Shown: positions 42,774-50,212 of the stretch, one piece after another | How positions within the stretch are numbered: position 1 is the stretch's first letter | Layout: each line of letters opens with the position of its first letter | NCBI GenBank assembly: GCA_937951485.1 | Contig: CALEDJ010000051.1 | Location: forward strand, 1 to 64,000 | Length of the DNA: 64,000 nucleotides | Direction of reading: 5' to 3' | Source of the DNA: an uncultured bacterium | GTDB taxonomy: Bacteria > Hydrogenedentota > Hydrogenedentia > Hydrogenedentales > CAILVY01 | Notes under the pieces: model-generated | What the model saw: the letters and a program-made list of their open reading frames with translations, nothing else | The model's database searches: none | Told to the model about the DNA's origin: nothing | Translations under genes and position numbers: made by a program

Positions 42774-43633
42774 TCTTGTGCCCTGTCCGTCTTGACCATA
42801 TGGCGCGCTGCCGCTATTACGGCTTCCGTATCGGGCCAGCGGGGATCATGCGCCACGCGGACGTGCGGGCCACGCGGCGCCCAGACACGCGGATTGGTGG
42901 GGCCGAAGACAGCCACCGTGGGGCGTCCGAGTGCGGCGGCGAGATGGGTGATGCCGCTGTCGTTGCCGATGAAAAGTGCCGCGCCTGCGATTGATTCGGC
43001 CAAGGCCATGAGGGACAGCGGCGGGAGCCGTTCGCCGATGGCGGGCGCGGCCAGCGACTCCTCCGCGGGTCCCACGCACCAGGCGACGCGCATGCCGTCG
43101 CGCATCAACGCTTCCGCCACGGCGGCGAACCGGTCCAGCGGCCAGTTTTTGCGCGGACTGCCGCTGCCGGGATGCAGGATGCAGTCCACGCCGCAGGCGC
43201 GCGCCGGTATTTGAAGACGGCATGGAACATCCTGTGGCGCCCCCAGGCGGTCGAGGTAATATTCCGAAGCGTGGCGGGACCAGTCTTCGGGCGGCAGTCC
43301 GGGATGGCACTGCGTATCGCGCAGGCCGCAAGCGGCGAAAGCGCGGGCGATGATGTCATCATCGCGCATCCAGACCACGGCGCGGTCGAAATTGCCGAGA
43401 AAGGCGCGCAGGCGCGGACTTGCTTCACCGAAGACGGAGGCAAAATCCACGGCGTCGGCGTCGTGCGCGGCGGCGGCAATGCCGCCGGCCACAGCCAGTT
43501 GCAGGCGGTCCCGGTTGCCCAGCAGCGTCACCGGCCCGCTGCGCGCCAGCCATGCGATGGCGGGACACGCCAGCAGGAAATCGCCGATGCCCCCCGTGTG
43601 CATCATCAACGTGCGTATGTTGTCGGCGTTCAT
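42770..43633 (-). CDS. Glycosyltransferase family 9 (heptosyltransferase-like)
   Basis: The protein has about 287 residues. The start MNADNIRTLMMHTGGIGDFL at 43633 is preferred over the longer ORF to 43723. GT9 signatures: N-terminal MMHTGGIGDFLLACPA; C-terminal ILHPGSGSPRKNWPLDRFAA, AGAALFIGNDSGITHLAAAL and TVAVFGPTNPRVWAP. Relatives add heptose or another sugar to lipopolysaccharide core. The stop overlaps the UroD-family gene. A diderm outer membrane is consistent with this gene and the secretins. Confidence 0.85.
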   Translation of the reverse strand: MNADNIRTLMMHTGGIGDFLLACPAIAWLARSGPVTLLGNRDRLQLAVAGGIAAAAHDADAVDFASVFGEASPRLRAFLGNFDRAVVWMRDDDIIARAFAACGLRDTQCHPGLPPEDWSRHASEYYLDRLGAPQDVPCRLQIPARACGVDCILHPGSGSPRKNWPLDRFAAVAEALMRDGMRVAWCVGPAEESLAAPAIGERLPPLSLMALAESIAGAALFIGNDSGITHLAAALGRPTVAVFGPTNPRVWAPRGPHVRVAHDPRWPDTEAVIAAARHMVKTDRAQE

Positions 43634-43779
43634 GGTAACGGCGTGAAACACGCCACACCCCATATGCTTTCCGGCATTCACAACACCTTTCGACGACTGA
43701 GTGGGGCGCTCTGCAACAACCATCCCGCTTCCTGGTCAGAAGGACGTCAGGGGAGATGCGGGATATCTCGGGGGAGCGC

Positions 43780-43968
43780 CTAGCGCCAAGCCTCGATGAA
43801 TGCCCGGAAAGACCTGTCGTAAGTCTTTTCCACTTTCGGGGGAAAGCAGCACCCCGGGAGTTGGTTGTTCTTCAGGTGATAATGCAGGCACTCGCAGCAC
43901 TTGCCGTGTCGGGGGCATCCCGGATAGGTGCAGGTGCACTCCAATTTGTTGTCACATTCCTTGGCCAT
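43780..43968 (-). CDS. Small cysteine-rich DUF6485-type protein
   Basis: The protein has 62 residues and nine cysteines. It contains the pattern C-x-C-x-YPGCPRHGKCCECLHYH (about residues 11-30) and PGCCFPP, the DUF6485 layout as I recall it. These are probably metal-binding or redox-active sites. Members occur in anaerobic and environmental bacteria; the function is unknown. It is translated leftward, just upstream of the GT9 gene, with about 150 bases between them. Confidence 0.8.
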   Translation of the reverse strand: MAKECDNKLECTCTYPGCPRHGKCCECLHYHLKNNQLPGCCFPPKVEKTYDRSFRAFIEAWR

Positions 43969-44134
43969 GGCCCGTCCCCTCCATGTATGTGCGTTGTTTC
44001 TGGCAAAAAGTCCCTTCCGCGGACGCCTCGACGCGCGCGGGCTGGTCAGGCCCGACGCGCACGATGGACGCTATCATACTTCGGCCGGCGGTGCGCGTCC
44101 AAACAGGCGGCGCGGGAGCGCCGCTATGGCGCCG

Positions 44135-44154
44135 TACACCGCACGAGCGGTGTA
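44135..44154 (-). terminator. Perfect 8-bp hairpin downstream of the Gfo/Idh gene
   Basis: TACACCGC-ACGA-GCGGTGTA forms a perfect stem 16 bases after the leftward Gfo/Idh stop at 44171. There is no T run, so it may end or protect the transcript rather than act as a classic terminator. Confidence 0.4.
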
Positions 44155-44170
44155 ACGAGATGTCAAACCT

Positions 44171-45571
44171 TCAGCCCTTCTCTATTTCTCGGGGCAGATC
44201 ATAGCCTTCGCGCCGGGGGCGCGCCAGCATGGCGTTGGCTTCGTCGCAGTTGGTGAAGCGTTCCGCGGCGGGGTCCCATTGCAGCGTTTCGCCAACGTGG
44301 CCCACATCGCGGACGATGTTGACGAGATAGCACAGCGTAGTGCTTCGCTGGCCGAATTCAATATCCGCCGTGCATTTTTCACGCGTTTTGATGCACCGGA
44401 TCCAATCGGCGATATGCGGCTGGGTCTCGGGGACCTGCAGGTATGGCGGTCGCGCAGACCCCTGCACCAGTTCAGGCGGGTCGGCCGAGACCCTGTCGCG
44501 GTTGATCTCAATCTTGCCCTTGTCCCCCACGAAGATGCAGCCCAGCCCCGGCCCCCAGTCGGCGTCGAGTTCCAAACGCAGTTCCGCGCCGTCGGCGTAT
44601 TTCATGCGGACCTTCGCGCGCGGGCCAACCGTGTTGCGCGGCATCTGGTAGTACGGTGCGCCGGTCTCGTCTTCGGAAATGACCCGTTCCTCATACTTGC
44701 CGGTGGGCAGGTCGCGGACCGGTTCTTCGAGCACGATTTCGACCGGCCCGGTTTCGTCCGTGCCGAGGCCGCGTTGAATCTGGTCATAACTGTGCGTGCC
44801 CCATCCGGTGACGCCGAAGGACAAACCGCCGCCGTCATAGTCCCACCACGTCGCCCAGCCCCGGTGGATATCGCGGTGATAGGGGCGCAGCGGCGCCTGA
44901 TTGGTCCAGACATCCCACCAGCCGGGATCGCCGCCCTTGGGCATTTCCTCTTCTGGTTTCGGTTCCCAGCGCAGCGGACCGATGAAGTTCGGCGCAAGGA
45001 CGGTATGCACCTTGCCGATGGCGCCGTTTTTCACGAGGTCGCTCGCCCAGTTGTTCAGCGCGATGGAGCGCTGTTGCGTGCCGACCTGCGTCACCCGTTT
45101 GTATTTGCGGGCGACTTCCACCATTTGCCGCCCTTCGGCAATGCTCAGGCTCATCGGCTTTTCGATGTATACGTCCAGCCCGGCCATCATGGCATGGCAG
45201 GTTACCCAGGCGCGGGCGTGGGTGGTCGTCTCGACCATGACGCCGTCGAGTTTTTCCTTGTCAATCATCTCGCGGAGGTCCACATAGCCGCGCCAGCCCG
45301 CTTCCTGGCCCATGGCGCGCATGAATGCGTCCACGCGGGGCCGGAAGCAATCGCAGATCGCCGCGATGCGCAGGTCGTGCAGCCCTTCACTGTCTTCAAT
45401 CATGTTTCTGCAGCGTCCGCCCAAGCCGATCAGGCCGATGGTCACCGTTTCATTCGGGGAGATTTTTCCGGGCACGACTTTCGCCGTGTTCGCCCTGGCG
45501 GCGTATCCGCCCGCGACGGATGCTGCGGCCGACGCCAGAAACGTCCGGCGGGTGAGGGAAGTCTTTTTCAT
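44171..45571 (-). CDS. Tat-exported Gfo/Idh/MocA family oxidoreductase
   Basis: The 466-residue protein has a Tat-type leader (LTRRTFLASAAASVAGGYAA). The NAD-binding half starts VTIGLIGLGGRCRNMIED and contains the conserved DVYIEKPMSLSIAEG with the E-K-P lysine. The second half has WWDYDGGGLSFGVTGWGTHS, a variant of the D-W-G-x-H signature. The upstream DUF1080 gene, 135 bases away on the same strand, suggests a pathway that first oxidises a sugar to a 3-keto form and then cleaves it. GGAG lies 8 bases before the ATG. The substrate is unknown. Confidence 0.88.
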   Translation of the reverse strand: MKKTSLTRRTFLASAAASVAGGYAARANTAKVVPGKISPNETVTIGLIGLGGRCRNMIEDSEGLHDLRIAAICDCFRPRVDAFMRAMGQEAGWRGYVDLREMIDKEKLDGVMVETTTHARAWVTCHAMMAGLDVYIEKPMSLSIAEGRQMVEVARKYKRVTQVGTQQRSIALNNWASDLVKNGAIGKVHTVLAPNFIGPLRWEPKPEEEMPKGGDPGWWDVWTNQAPLRPYHRDIHRGWATWWDYDGGGLSFGVTGWGTHSYDQIQRGLGTDETGPVEIVLEEPVRDLPTGKYEERVISEDETGAPYYQMPRNTVGPRAKVRMKYADGAELRLELDADWGPGLGCIFVGDKGKIEINRDRVSADPPELVQGSARPPYLQVPETQPHIADWIRCIKTREKCTADIEFGQRSTTLCYLVNIVRDVGHVGETLQWDPAAERFTNCDEANAMLARPRREGYDLPREIEKG

Positions 45572-45706
45572 TGGGAGTCACTCCGGGTGGACAGGCGCGG
45601 CGGTTTGCGTCCACGCCATCCATGTTTGGGGGTCATTTTCGTACATTGTCGCGCTGTTTCCCGGCGCATCAATCTGGTCCATCTCGTCCATGAAGTCCGC
45701 AAACAC

Positions 45707-46405
45707 CTACGGTTTCAACGGCTGAATCAGCATTTCGCGCACCATCAGTTTCATGTTCTTGAATTCATCGCCGGCGTGAATCTGGAAGCCGATCCTGCCG
45801 GTGCGCATGGCGTCGTCGCGCACATCGGCCACTTCTGTGCCGTTGAGTTTTATCCTGAGTCGGTCGCCTTTGGCCAGGATGATCATCGTGTTCCAGTCGT
45901 CCCGCTTGACGAGGGCCGGGTCCGTGTTCATCGCAAGGAACATGCGGCCGGGGCAATAGAGCGTGCCGGTGTAGCATTCGGGGTTCTTGTACTCGAGGAT
46001 ATCGGCCTGATACGCCTTGTCCGGCCCCTGGTAGCGGAACCAGACCCCGCTGTTGGCGGGCCATTCCATCTTGAACGTCACCTTGAGCCGGAAATCATCG
46101 TAGTCCTTCTCGGTGAAGAGGTCGCCCGCCGCGCCGCCGGGACCTTGCACGCCGATGAGGAGGCCGTCCTCCACCTTCCAGACGGCATTGCCTTCCGGCT
46201 TCCAGCCCGTCAAATCCTTGCCGTTGAACAGCGGCGTCCACCCCCGCTTTTCTCTGTCTTTTTGCTTGTCGCCCTTGGCTTCCTTCACAGCGTCATCATC
46301 CGCCGCGACGGCTGCGCCGGCGGTGAGCATGATCGCCGTCATAACCAGGACGGCCATTGTCAGGCTTTTGCCCAAAGGGGTTCGCTGAATGCTCTTCATT
46401 TTCAT
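45707..46405 (-). CDS. Secreted DUF1080 (3-keto-glycoside hydrolase type) protein
   Basis: The protein has 232 residues. The start MKMKSIQRTPLGKSLTMAVL at 46405 has AGGAG just upstream; the ORF to 46594 is rejected. A signal peptide ends near AGAAVAAD. A lysine-rich linker precedes the fold: WTPLFNGKDLTGWKPEGN, YDDFRLKVTFKMEWPANSG, LDYKN-like ILEYKNPECYTGTLY and GRIGFQIHAGDEFKNM. It reads into the Gfo/Idh gene downstream. It should be periplasmic or surface-exposed. Confidence 0.88.
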   Translation of the reverse strand: MKMKSIQRTPLGKSLTMAVLVMTAIMLTAGAAVAADDDAVKEAKGDKQKDREKRGWTPLFNGKDLTGWKPEGNAVWKVEDGLLIGVQGPGGAAGDLFTEKDYDDFRLKVTFKMEWPANSGVWFRYQGPDKAYQADILEYKNPECYTGTLYCPGRMFLAMNTDPALVKRDDWNTMIILAKGDRLRIKLNGTEVADVRDDAMRTGRIGFQIHAGDEFKNMKLMVREMLIQPLKP

Positions 46406-46753
46406 AATGCTCCTCTCCCTGTCCAGTGACTGTTGCTGCTGCGCGGGGCGATGCGCCGCCTGCGTGTCATGCGATCCACTATGGCAGACCGCCATTGCGG
46501 CGTCAAGAAGCCCACCCGTCCGGATATTTGCGAGTTCCGCACCTCCTTTGATTCGTGACAGCGTTCTTGCGCCTTCACGAAGCACAGGAGGCACGGGTGT
46601 TACGCTCCGCGTTACCTGCCTGCAAGACTCCGCTTCGATGCAGCACCAGGAAAGTACGTCGTGCCGTGGCCGATTGAAATTGAATCCGATTGTTCTTTCC
46701 TATTCTCCCGCTGCCAACGGGAAACTTCCGGCAAACTCAATATTCCGCGCTCC
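46406..46753. other. Intergenic region without a recognisable gene
   Basis: The 348 bases hold no supported ORF, repeat or RNA. They separate two leftward transcripts and should include the promoter of the DUF1080 gene. Confidence 0.35.
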
Positions 46754-48070
46754 CTACAGCGGCGAAAAGGCGAAATAACGGAGATAGATGTATACGCTGG
46801 ACAGGGCAAGCGTCGCCAGCATGACCGATGCGCCCCAACGCAGAAAATCCCGGAATGAAAGGGTGTAGCCGTTGCGCCGGGCCACCTGGGCCACGACGAT
46901 GTTCGCCGCAGCGCCGAAGAGGGTGCCGTTGCCGCCCAGGCAGGCGCCCAGCGCCAGCGACCACCACAGCGGATGCGCGACGTAGTGCGCAAACAATTCG
47001 GACTGCTGCTCCAGTCCAAGTTCCATCCGGGTCGTCTCGATAAGCGTCTGCACCAGCGGAATCATTGCAATGGTCACCGGGATGTTTCCGAAGAAAGCGG
47101 ACAACAGCGCCGAACTCCACAGCACCACCAGGGCGGTCGCGAACAAATGACCCTCTGTTGCGCTGAATATACCCCTTGCGACGAGCGCGAACAGCCCATT
47201 GTGTTCCAGCGCGCCGACCAGCATGAACAGGCCCATGAGAAAAACTATGGTTTCCCATTCGACCTTTTCCATGGCCGCGCGCAGATTGCTGCGGGTGAAG
47301 GTGATCATCACAAACGCGCCTGTCAGGGCGATGATACCGGGCTGCAACCCCAGGTAATGACCGCCCATGAACCCAATCAGGATCAACACGAATACCACAG
47401 CGCCGCGTTTCAGCCGCCACGGGTCCAGGATGGCCCTGGAAGGCCTGGCTTTCATGATCCGCGCGCGCAATTCCGGCGTGGTGCGCAACGTGCCGCGCAT
47501 CAACAATAGAACACCGAGAAAAATAAGAGCGACACACATTGCCACAACGGGGGTCAGATTCATGATAAAGGCATTGAACGATAGTCTTCCTTGCGCGCCG
47601 ATGAGAATGTTGGGCGGATCCCCCACAAGCGTCGCCGTGCCGCCGATATTTGAGAACAATGCCTGAAGAATGAGAAAAGGCACTGTGGGCAATTCGAGAA
47701 TCTGCGTGATCAGAATGGTAATTGGCGCCATAAGGACCACCGTGGTAACGTTGTCCAGAAATGCGGACAATATCCCTGTGGCGGTGAGCAATCCGAGCAG
47801 AATAAACATCGGATTTCCGCGGGCACCCTGGGCGATGGCAATCGCCACCCACTCGAACAGCCCTGTCCGCGCCAGGATGTCCACGACGATCATCATGCCG
47901 ATCAGCAGAAATGCGACGTCGAGGTCAATGGTTTGCAAAGCGACGTCATAGGGAATCAGGCGCAGAAGCAGCACAGCCGTAGCGCCAAACACGGCGGCCG
48001 CCGTGCGGTTCAGTCTTTCGCTGACCATCAGCGCGTAGGCGATCAGAAATATCACGAGTGAAGGCAGCAT
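46754..48070 (-). CDS. ArsB/NhaD-type ion transporter (SLC13/IT superfamily)
   Basis: This 438-residue membrane protein has about ten hydrophobic segments and two re-entrant signatures of the family: GILSAFLDNVTTVVLMAPIT in the first half, followed by GGTATLVGDPPNILIG, and a matching SAFFGNIPVTIAMIPLVQ and ACLGGNGTLFGAAANIVV in the second half. Related proteins move Na+/H+, arsenite or dicarboxylates; the substrate is not clear. It lies 39 bases downstream of the PTS/CBS gene, so the latter may control it. The ribosome-binding site is weak. Confidence 0.9.
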   Translation of the reverse strand: MLPSLVIFLIAYALMVSERLNRTAAAVFGATAVLLLRLIPYDVALQTIDLDVAFLLIGMMIVVDILARTGLFEWVAIAIAQGARGNPMFILLGLLTATGILSAFLDNVTTVVLMAPITILITQILELPTVPFLILQALFSNIGGTATLVGDPPNILIGAQGRLSFNAFIMNLTPVVAMCVALIFLGVLLLMRGTLRTTPELRARIMKARPSRAILDPWRLKRGAVVFVLILIGFMGGHYLGLQPGIIALTGAFVMITFTRSNLRAAMEKVEWETIVFLMGLFMLVGALEHNGLFALVARGIFSATEGHLFATALVVLWSSALLSAFFGNIPVTIAMIPLVQTLIETTRMELGLEQQSELFAHYVAHPLWWSLALGACLGGNGTLFGAAANIVVAQVARRNGYTLSFRDFLRWGASVMLATLALSSVYIYLRYFAFSPL

Positions 48071-48109
48071 GAATTCTTTTCACCCGCCATTGGTCAAAAC
48101 TTGGATGCG

Positions 48110-49033
48110 CTATACATTGATCACACGGTCCAGTACAAGTATCCGATCTATCACACCAACACATTTTCCGTCCCGAACGACATACACTATGGGGCGCTGA
48201 TGGACGGCCAGTTCAAAAACGATTTCGAGCAGCGTCGCATCCTCGGTCACGGGCGTGAAATCATGGCTCATGACATCGCGCGCCAACGCGCGGCTTTCAC
48301 CCGCAAAATACTTCTCGAACGGGTCAAACTCGCTGATGAAGGCGATGCTTTTCAATTGCGTGAAGAAATGCGGCATGCCCAGTTTGAAAAGATTGTCGCA
48401 GGTGATTTCACCCGCCAATGTGCCGTCCGCTTCCACAACCATGATGGTATCCATCATATGGTCATTCATAATCCGGGTGACTTCCCTGAGCGGGGTGTCC
48501 GGATGCACCACCGCGACGGGAGCGCGCATGATATCGCGCGCCGTGACCGGGGTATTGTTTGCAAGCACCTTCCGGCAGATGTATTCGTAGAGGCCGGATA
48601 CGGTGTCCAGGCGCATGAAGGCCGCACGTTCCACCGGATCGGAAAACACCCTGGCGAACTGCGCCATAAGTTGCAGTGCGATCTGCGGCTGATCTTCCGG
48701 CACAAGCATCATGGCCGCCACAGAGGCGAATTTTCTGTAAGGCGCATCAAAGTCCACCGGTTCCCTGGGCAATGCGACACAAAGAACAGCGCGGCGCAAT
48801 CCAGGGATGCGCGCATGGGGGAAGGCGACGCCGTTGCCCAGGGCGGTGCTGCGTTCCTTCTCGCGCGCCGTGACCGCTTCCAGCAGCATGGCGCGGGAAA
48901 TACAGTCCCGCTGCGCCTGCACCGGCGCACTGGCCGCAAGCGCATCCACCATCTGCGCTATCAACGACCATTTGTCGCCCGCGGCAACCTGATACAAAAC
49001 GAGGCTCTCGTTAAAATGTGCCAGTTTCTTCAT
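48110..49033 (-). CDS. PTS EIIA-type domain fused to two CBS domains
   Basis: The 307-residue protein has an N-terminal PTS_EIIA_2 fold to about residue 150. ALGNGVAFPHARIPGLRRAV contains the histidine that EIIA would phosphorylate. CBS domains follow near 165-225 (DIMRAPVAVVHPDTPLREV) and 250-307 (DVMSHDFTPVTEDATLLEI), which usually bind adenine nucleotides. No sugar permease is nearby. The gene is directly upstream of the ion transporter, and this arrangement suggests phosphorylation- and nucleotide-linked regulation of transport. That link is inference from operon position. Confidence 0.87.
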   Translation of the reverse strand: MKKLAHFNESLVLYQVAAGDKWSLIAQMVDALAASAPVQAQRDCISRAMLLEAVTAREKERSTALGNGVAFPHARIPGLRRAVLCVALPREPVDFDAPYRKFASVAAMMLVPEDQPQIALQLMAQFARVFSDPVERAAFMRLDTVSGLYEYICRKVLANNTPVTARDIMRAPVAVVHPDTPLREVTRIMNDHMMDTIMVVEADGTLAGEITCDNLFKLGMPHFFTQLKSIAFISEFDPFEKYFAGESRALARDVMSHDFTPVTEDATLLEIVFELAVHQRPIVYVVRDGKCVGVIDRILVLDRVINV

Positions 49034-49085
49034 GGTGAATGTCCGGAATCACACCGGCAGCGTGTAAAATCAAACGGGGAATACA

Positions 49086-49304
49086 TCAAGCGTAGCACAT
49101 CGCCGGTCGGATTGTCGAAGCACCTGAAGAATTGTGCATCGCCGGATTCACAAGGCCATCGTTAACACACAATCCGTGTCCGGCATCTTCCGGCGCCTCG
49201 TTGTGCAAAAACGACCCGAATACCACAACCTTGCGAACCTCCTGCGCCTGCGCAAGCCGCCGGCCCAACTCATTTTTGAGCGCGTTTTTCAGTAGAGTAT
49301 CCAT
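49086..49304 (-). pseudogene. Remnant of a minimal nucleotidyltransferase (MNT) gene
   Basis: The first 40 codons read like the start of an MNT domain: helix LKNELGRRLAQAQEVRK, then VVVFGSFLHNEAPEDA, which matches the V-x-L-F-G-S motif. The following D-x-D acidic pair is lost, and the frame runs into unrelated sequence. No HEPN partner remains. It may be a decayed toxin-antitoxin module. Confidence 0.5.
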
Positions 49305-49595
49305 GACTTCAGTGTTTCCATAACTTCATCATTTCCGTGTGAAGTCGCTTTGACCGAGTACTGTTTTGCCGGATTCCAAAGCATGTGCGCAAACGAGGAT
49401 CATCCAATCTGACATTTTGAATTTGCCTCAGTGTTGTCCAGAACAGGTTATTGAGGAAATGAAAAGATATGGCCGGAACTCTTTGAGAAACCTGTGGAAT
49501 CAAGATGATGTGGCGGCCTTGTCCTGTGCGCAAACCTCTCCCCGACTATTCCTGAGATATCATTGCCCCCTTCACCGAGGTGTCCCGTCTTATTT
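49305..49595. other. Intergenic region without a recognisable gene
   Basis: No supported ORF or RNA was seen. It lies between the nucleotidyltransferase remnant and a repeat element and may be gene debris. Confidence 0.35.
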
Positions 49596-49868
49596 CCCCT
49601 CACCCCACCCCTCTCCCGGAGGGAGAGGGTGTATATGGCGAAACCTGGGGCATGCCGTCGCTCCCTCTCCCGGAGGGAGAGGGTGTATATGGCGAAACCT
49701 GTGGCATGCCGTCGCTCCCTCTCCCGGAGGGAGAGGGGTGGGGATGGTCGTCATGGACCAGAATCTCCCCGACGACTCCCTCTCCCTCCGGGAGAGGGGT
49801 GGGGTGAGGGGAAAGGTTAATATGATACAAGGCTTTTCTCCGATCTCAGAATATTTTGGACCGCACTG
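49596..49868. repeat. 54-bp-unit repeat element with inverted CCCCTCACCCCACCCC ends (copy 2, reversed)
   Basis: The core runs from CCCCTCACCCCACCCCTCTC at 49596 to its inverted copy at 49811. Two units (TGTATATGGCGAAACCTG at 49630 and 49684) are exactly 54 bases apart, and a shortened module follows. The 57 bases to the right (49812-49868) match the left flank of copy 1 in reverse complement. Alignable blocks are AATATTCTGAG, GAGAAAAGCCTT, TATCAT and CTTTCCCCTCACC. The element is therefore inverted relative to copy 1. Confidence 0.85.
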
Positions 49869-50212
49869 AATTTATCTCTCATGCCATCTTCTGATTTTAT
49901 CTATCGGCTTCAGTTCAAATACAACGTGATATAACATTAGCCGTTCACCGGCTGATATACCGCAAATACCTGGTCTCGGGCCGCATCCATTTCCTGGAAA
50001 GCCGACGATTTGGCCCGGCAACAGGCAAACAGTCTGCGGAGTTCTTCCAAAGCCGCCGCGCAGGTCCTCGCGCTCATGGTTCAAATCTTCCCTGATGAAG
50101 GGTAGATGCAGCGCAGCGGAATCCACCATTCTCCAACAAAAACATCTTGAGATGGTGGGTTCCATTTCGTTTCGCTTCCCTGTACCCACCCACCCTGCGG
50201 CTCAAATTTTCA
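49869..50212. repeat. Intergenic region with small imperfect palindromes
   Basis: GGTAGATGCAGCGCAGCGGA at 50101-50120, followed by ATCCACC, repeats the stretch at 33274-33297. A second related palindrome, GGTGGGT opposed to ACCCACC, lies at 50154-50194. No coding gene is supported; the ORF at 49872-50189 is unconvincing. Confidence 0.5.

Noticed and set aside
44279-46429. 716-codon ORF on the plus strand
   Set aside because: It is antisense to two well-supported genes (Gfo/Idh and DUF1080) and has no recognisable domain.
49872-50189. 105-codon ORF with a late FELKPIDKI stretch recalling the GxxExxY family
   Set aside because: Too short and lacking the family's first motifs; partly overlaps small palindromic repeats.
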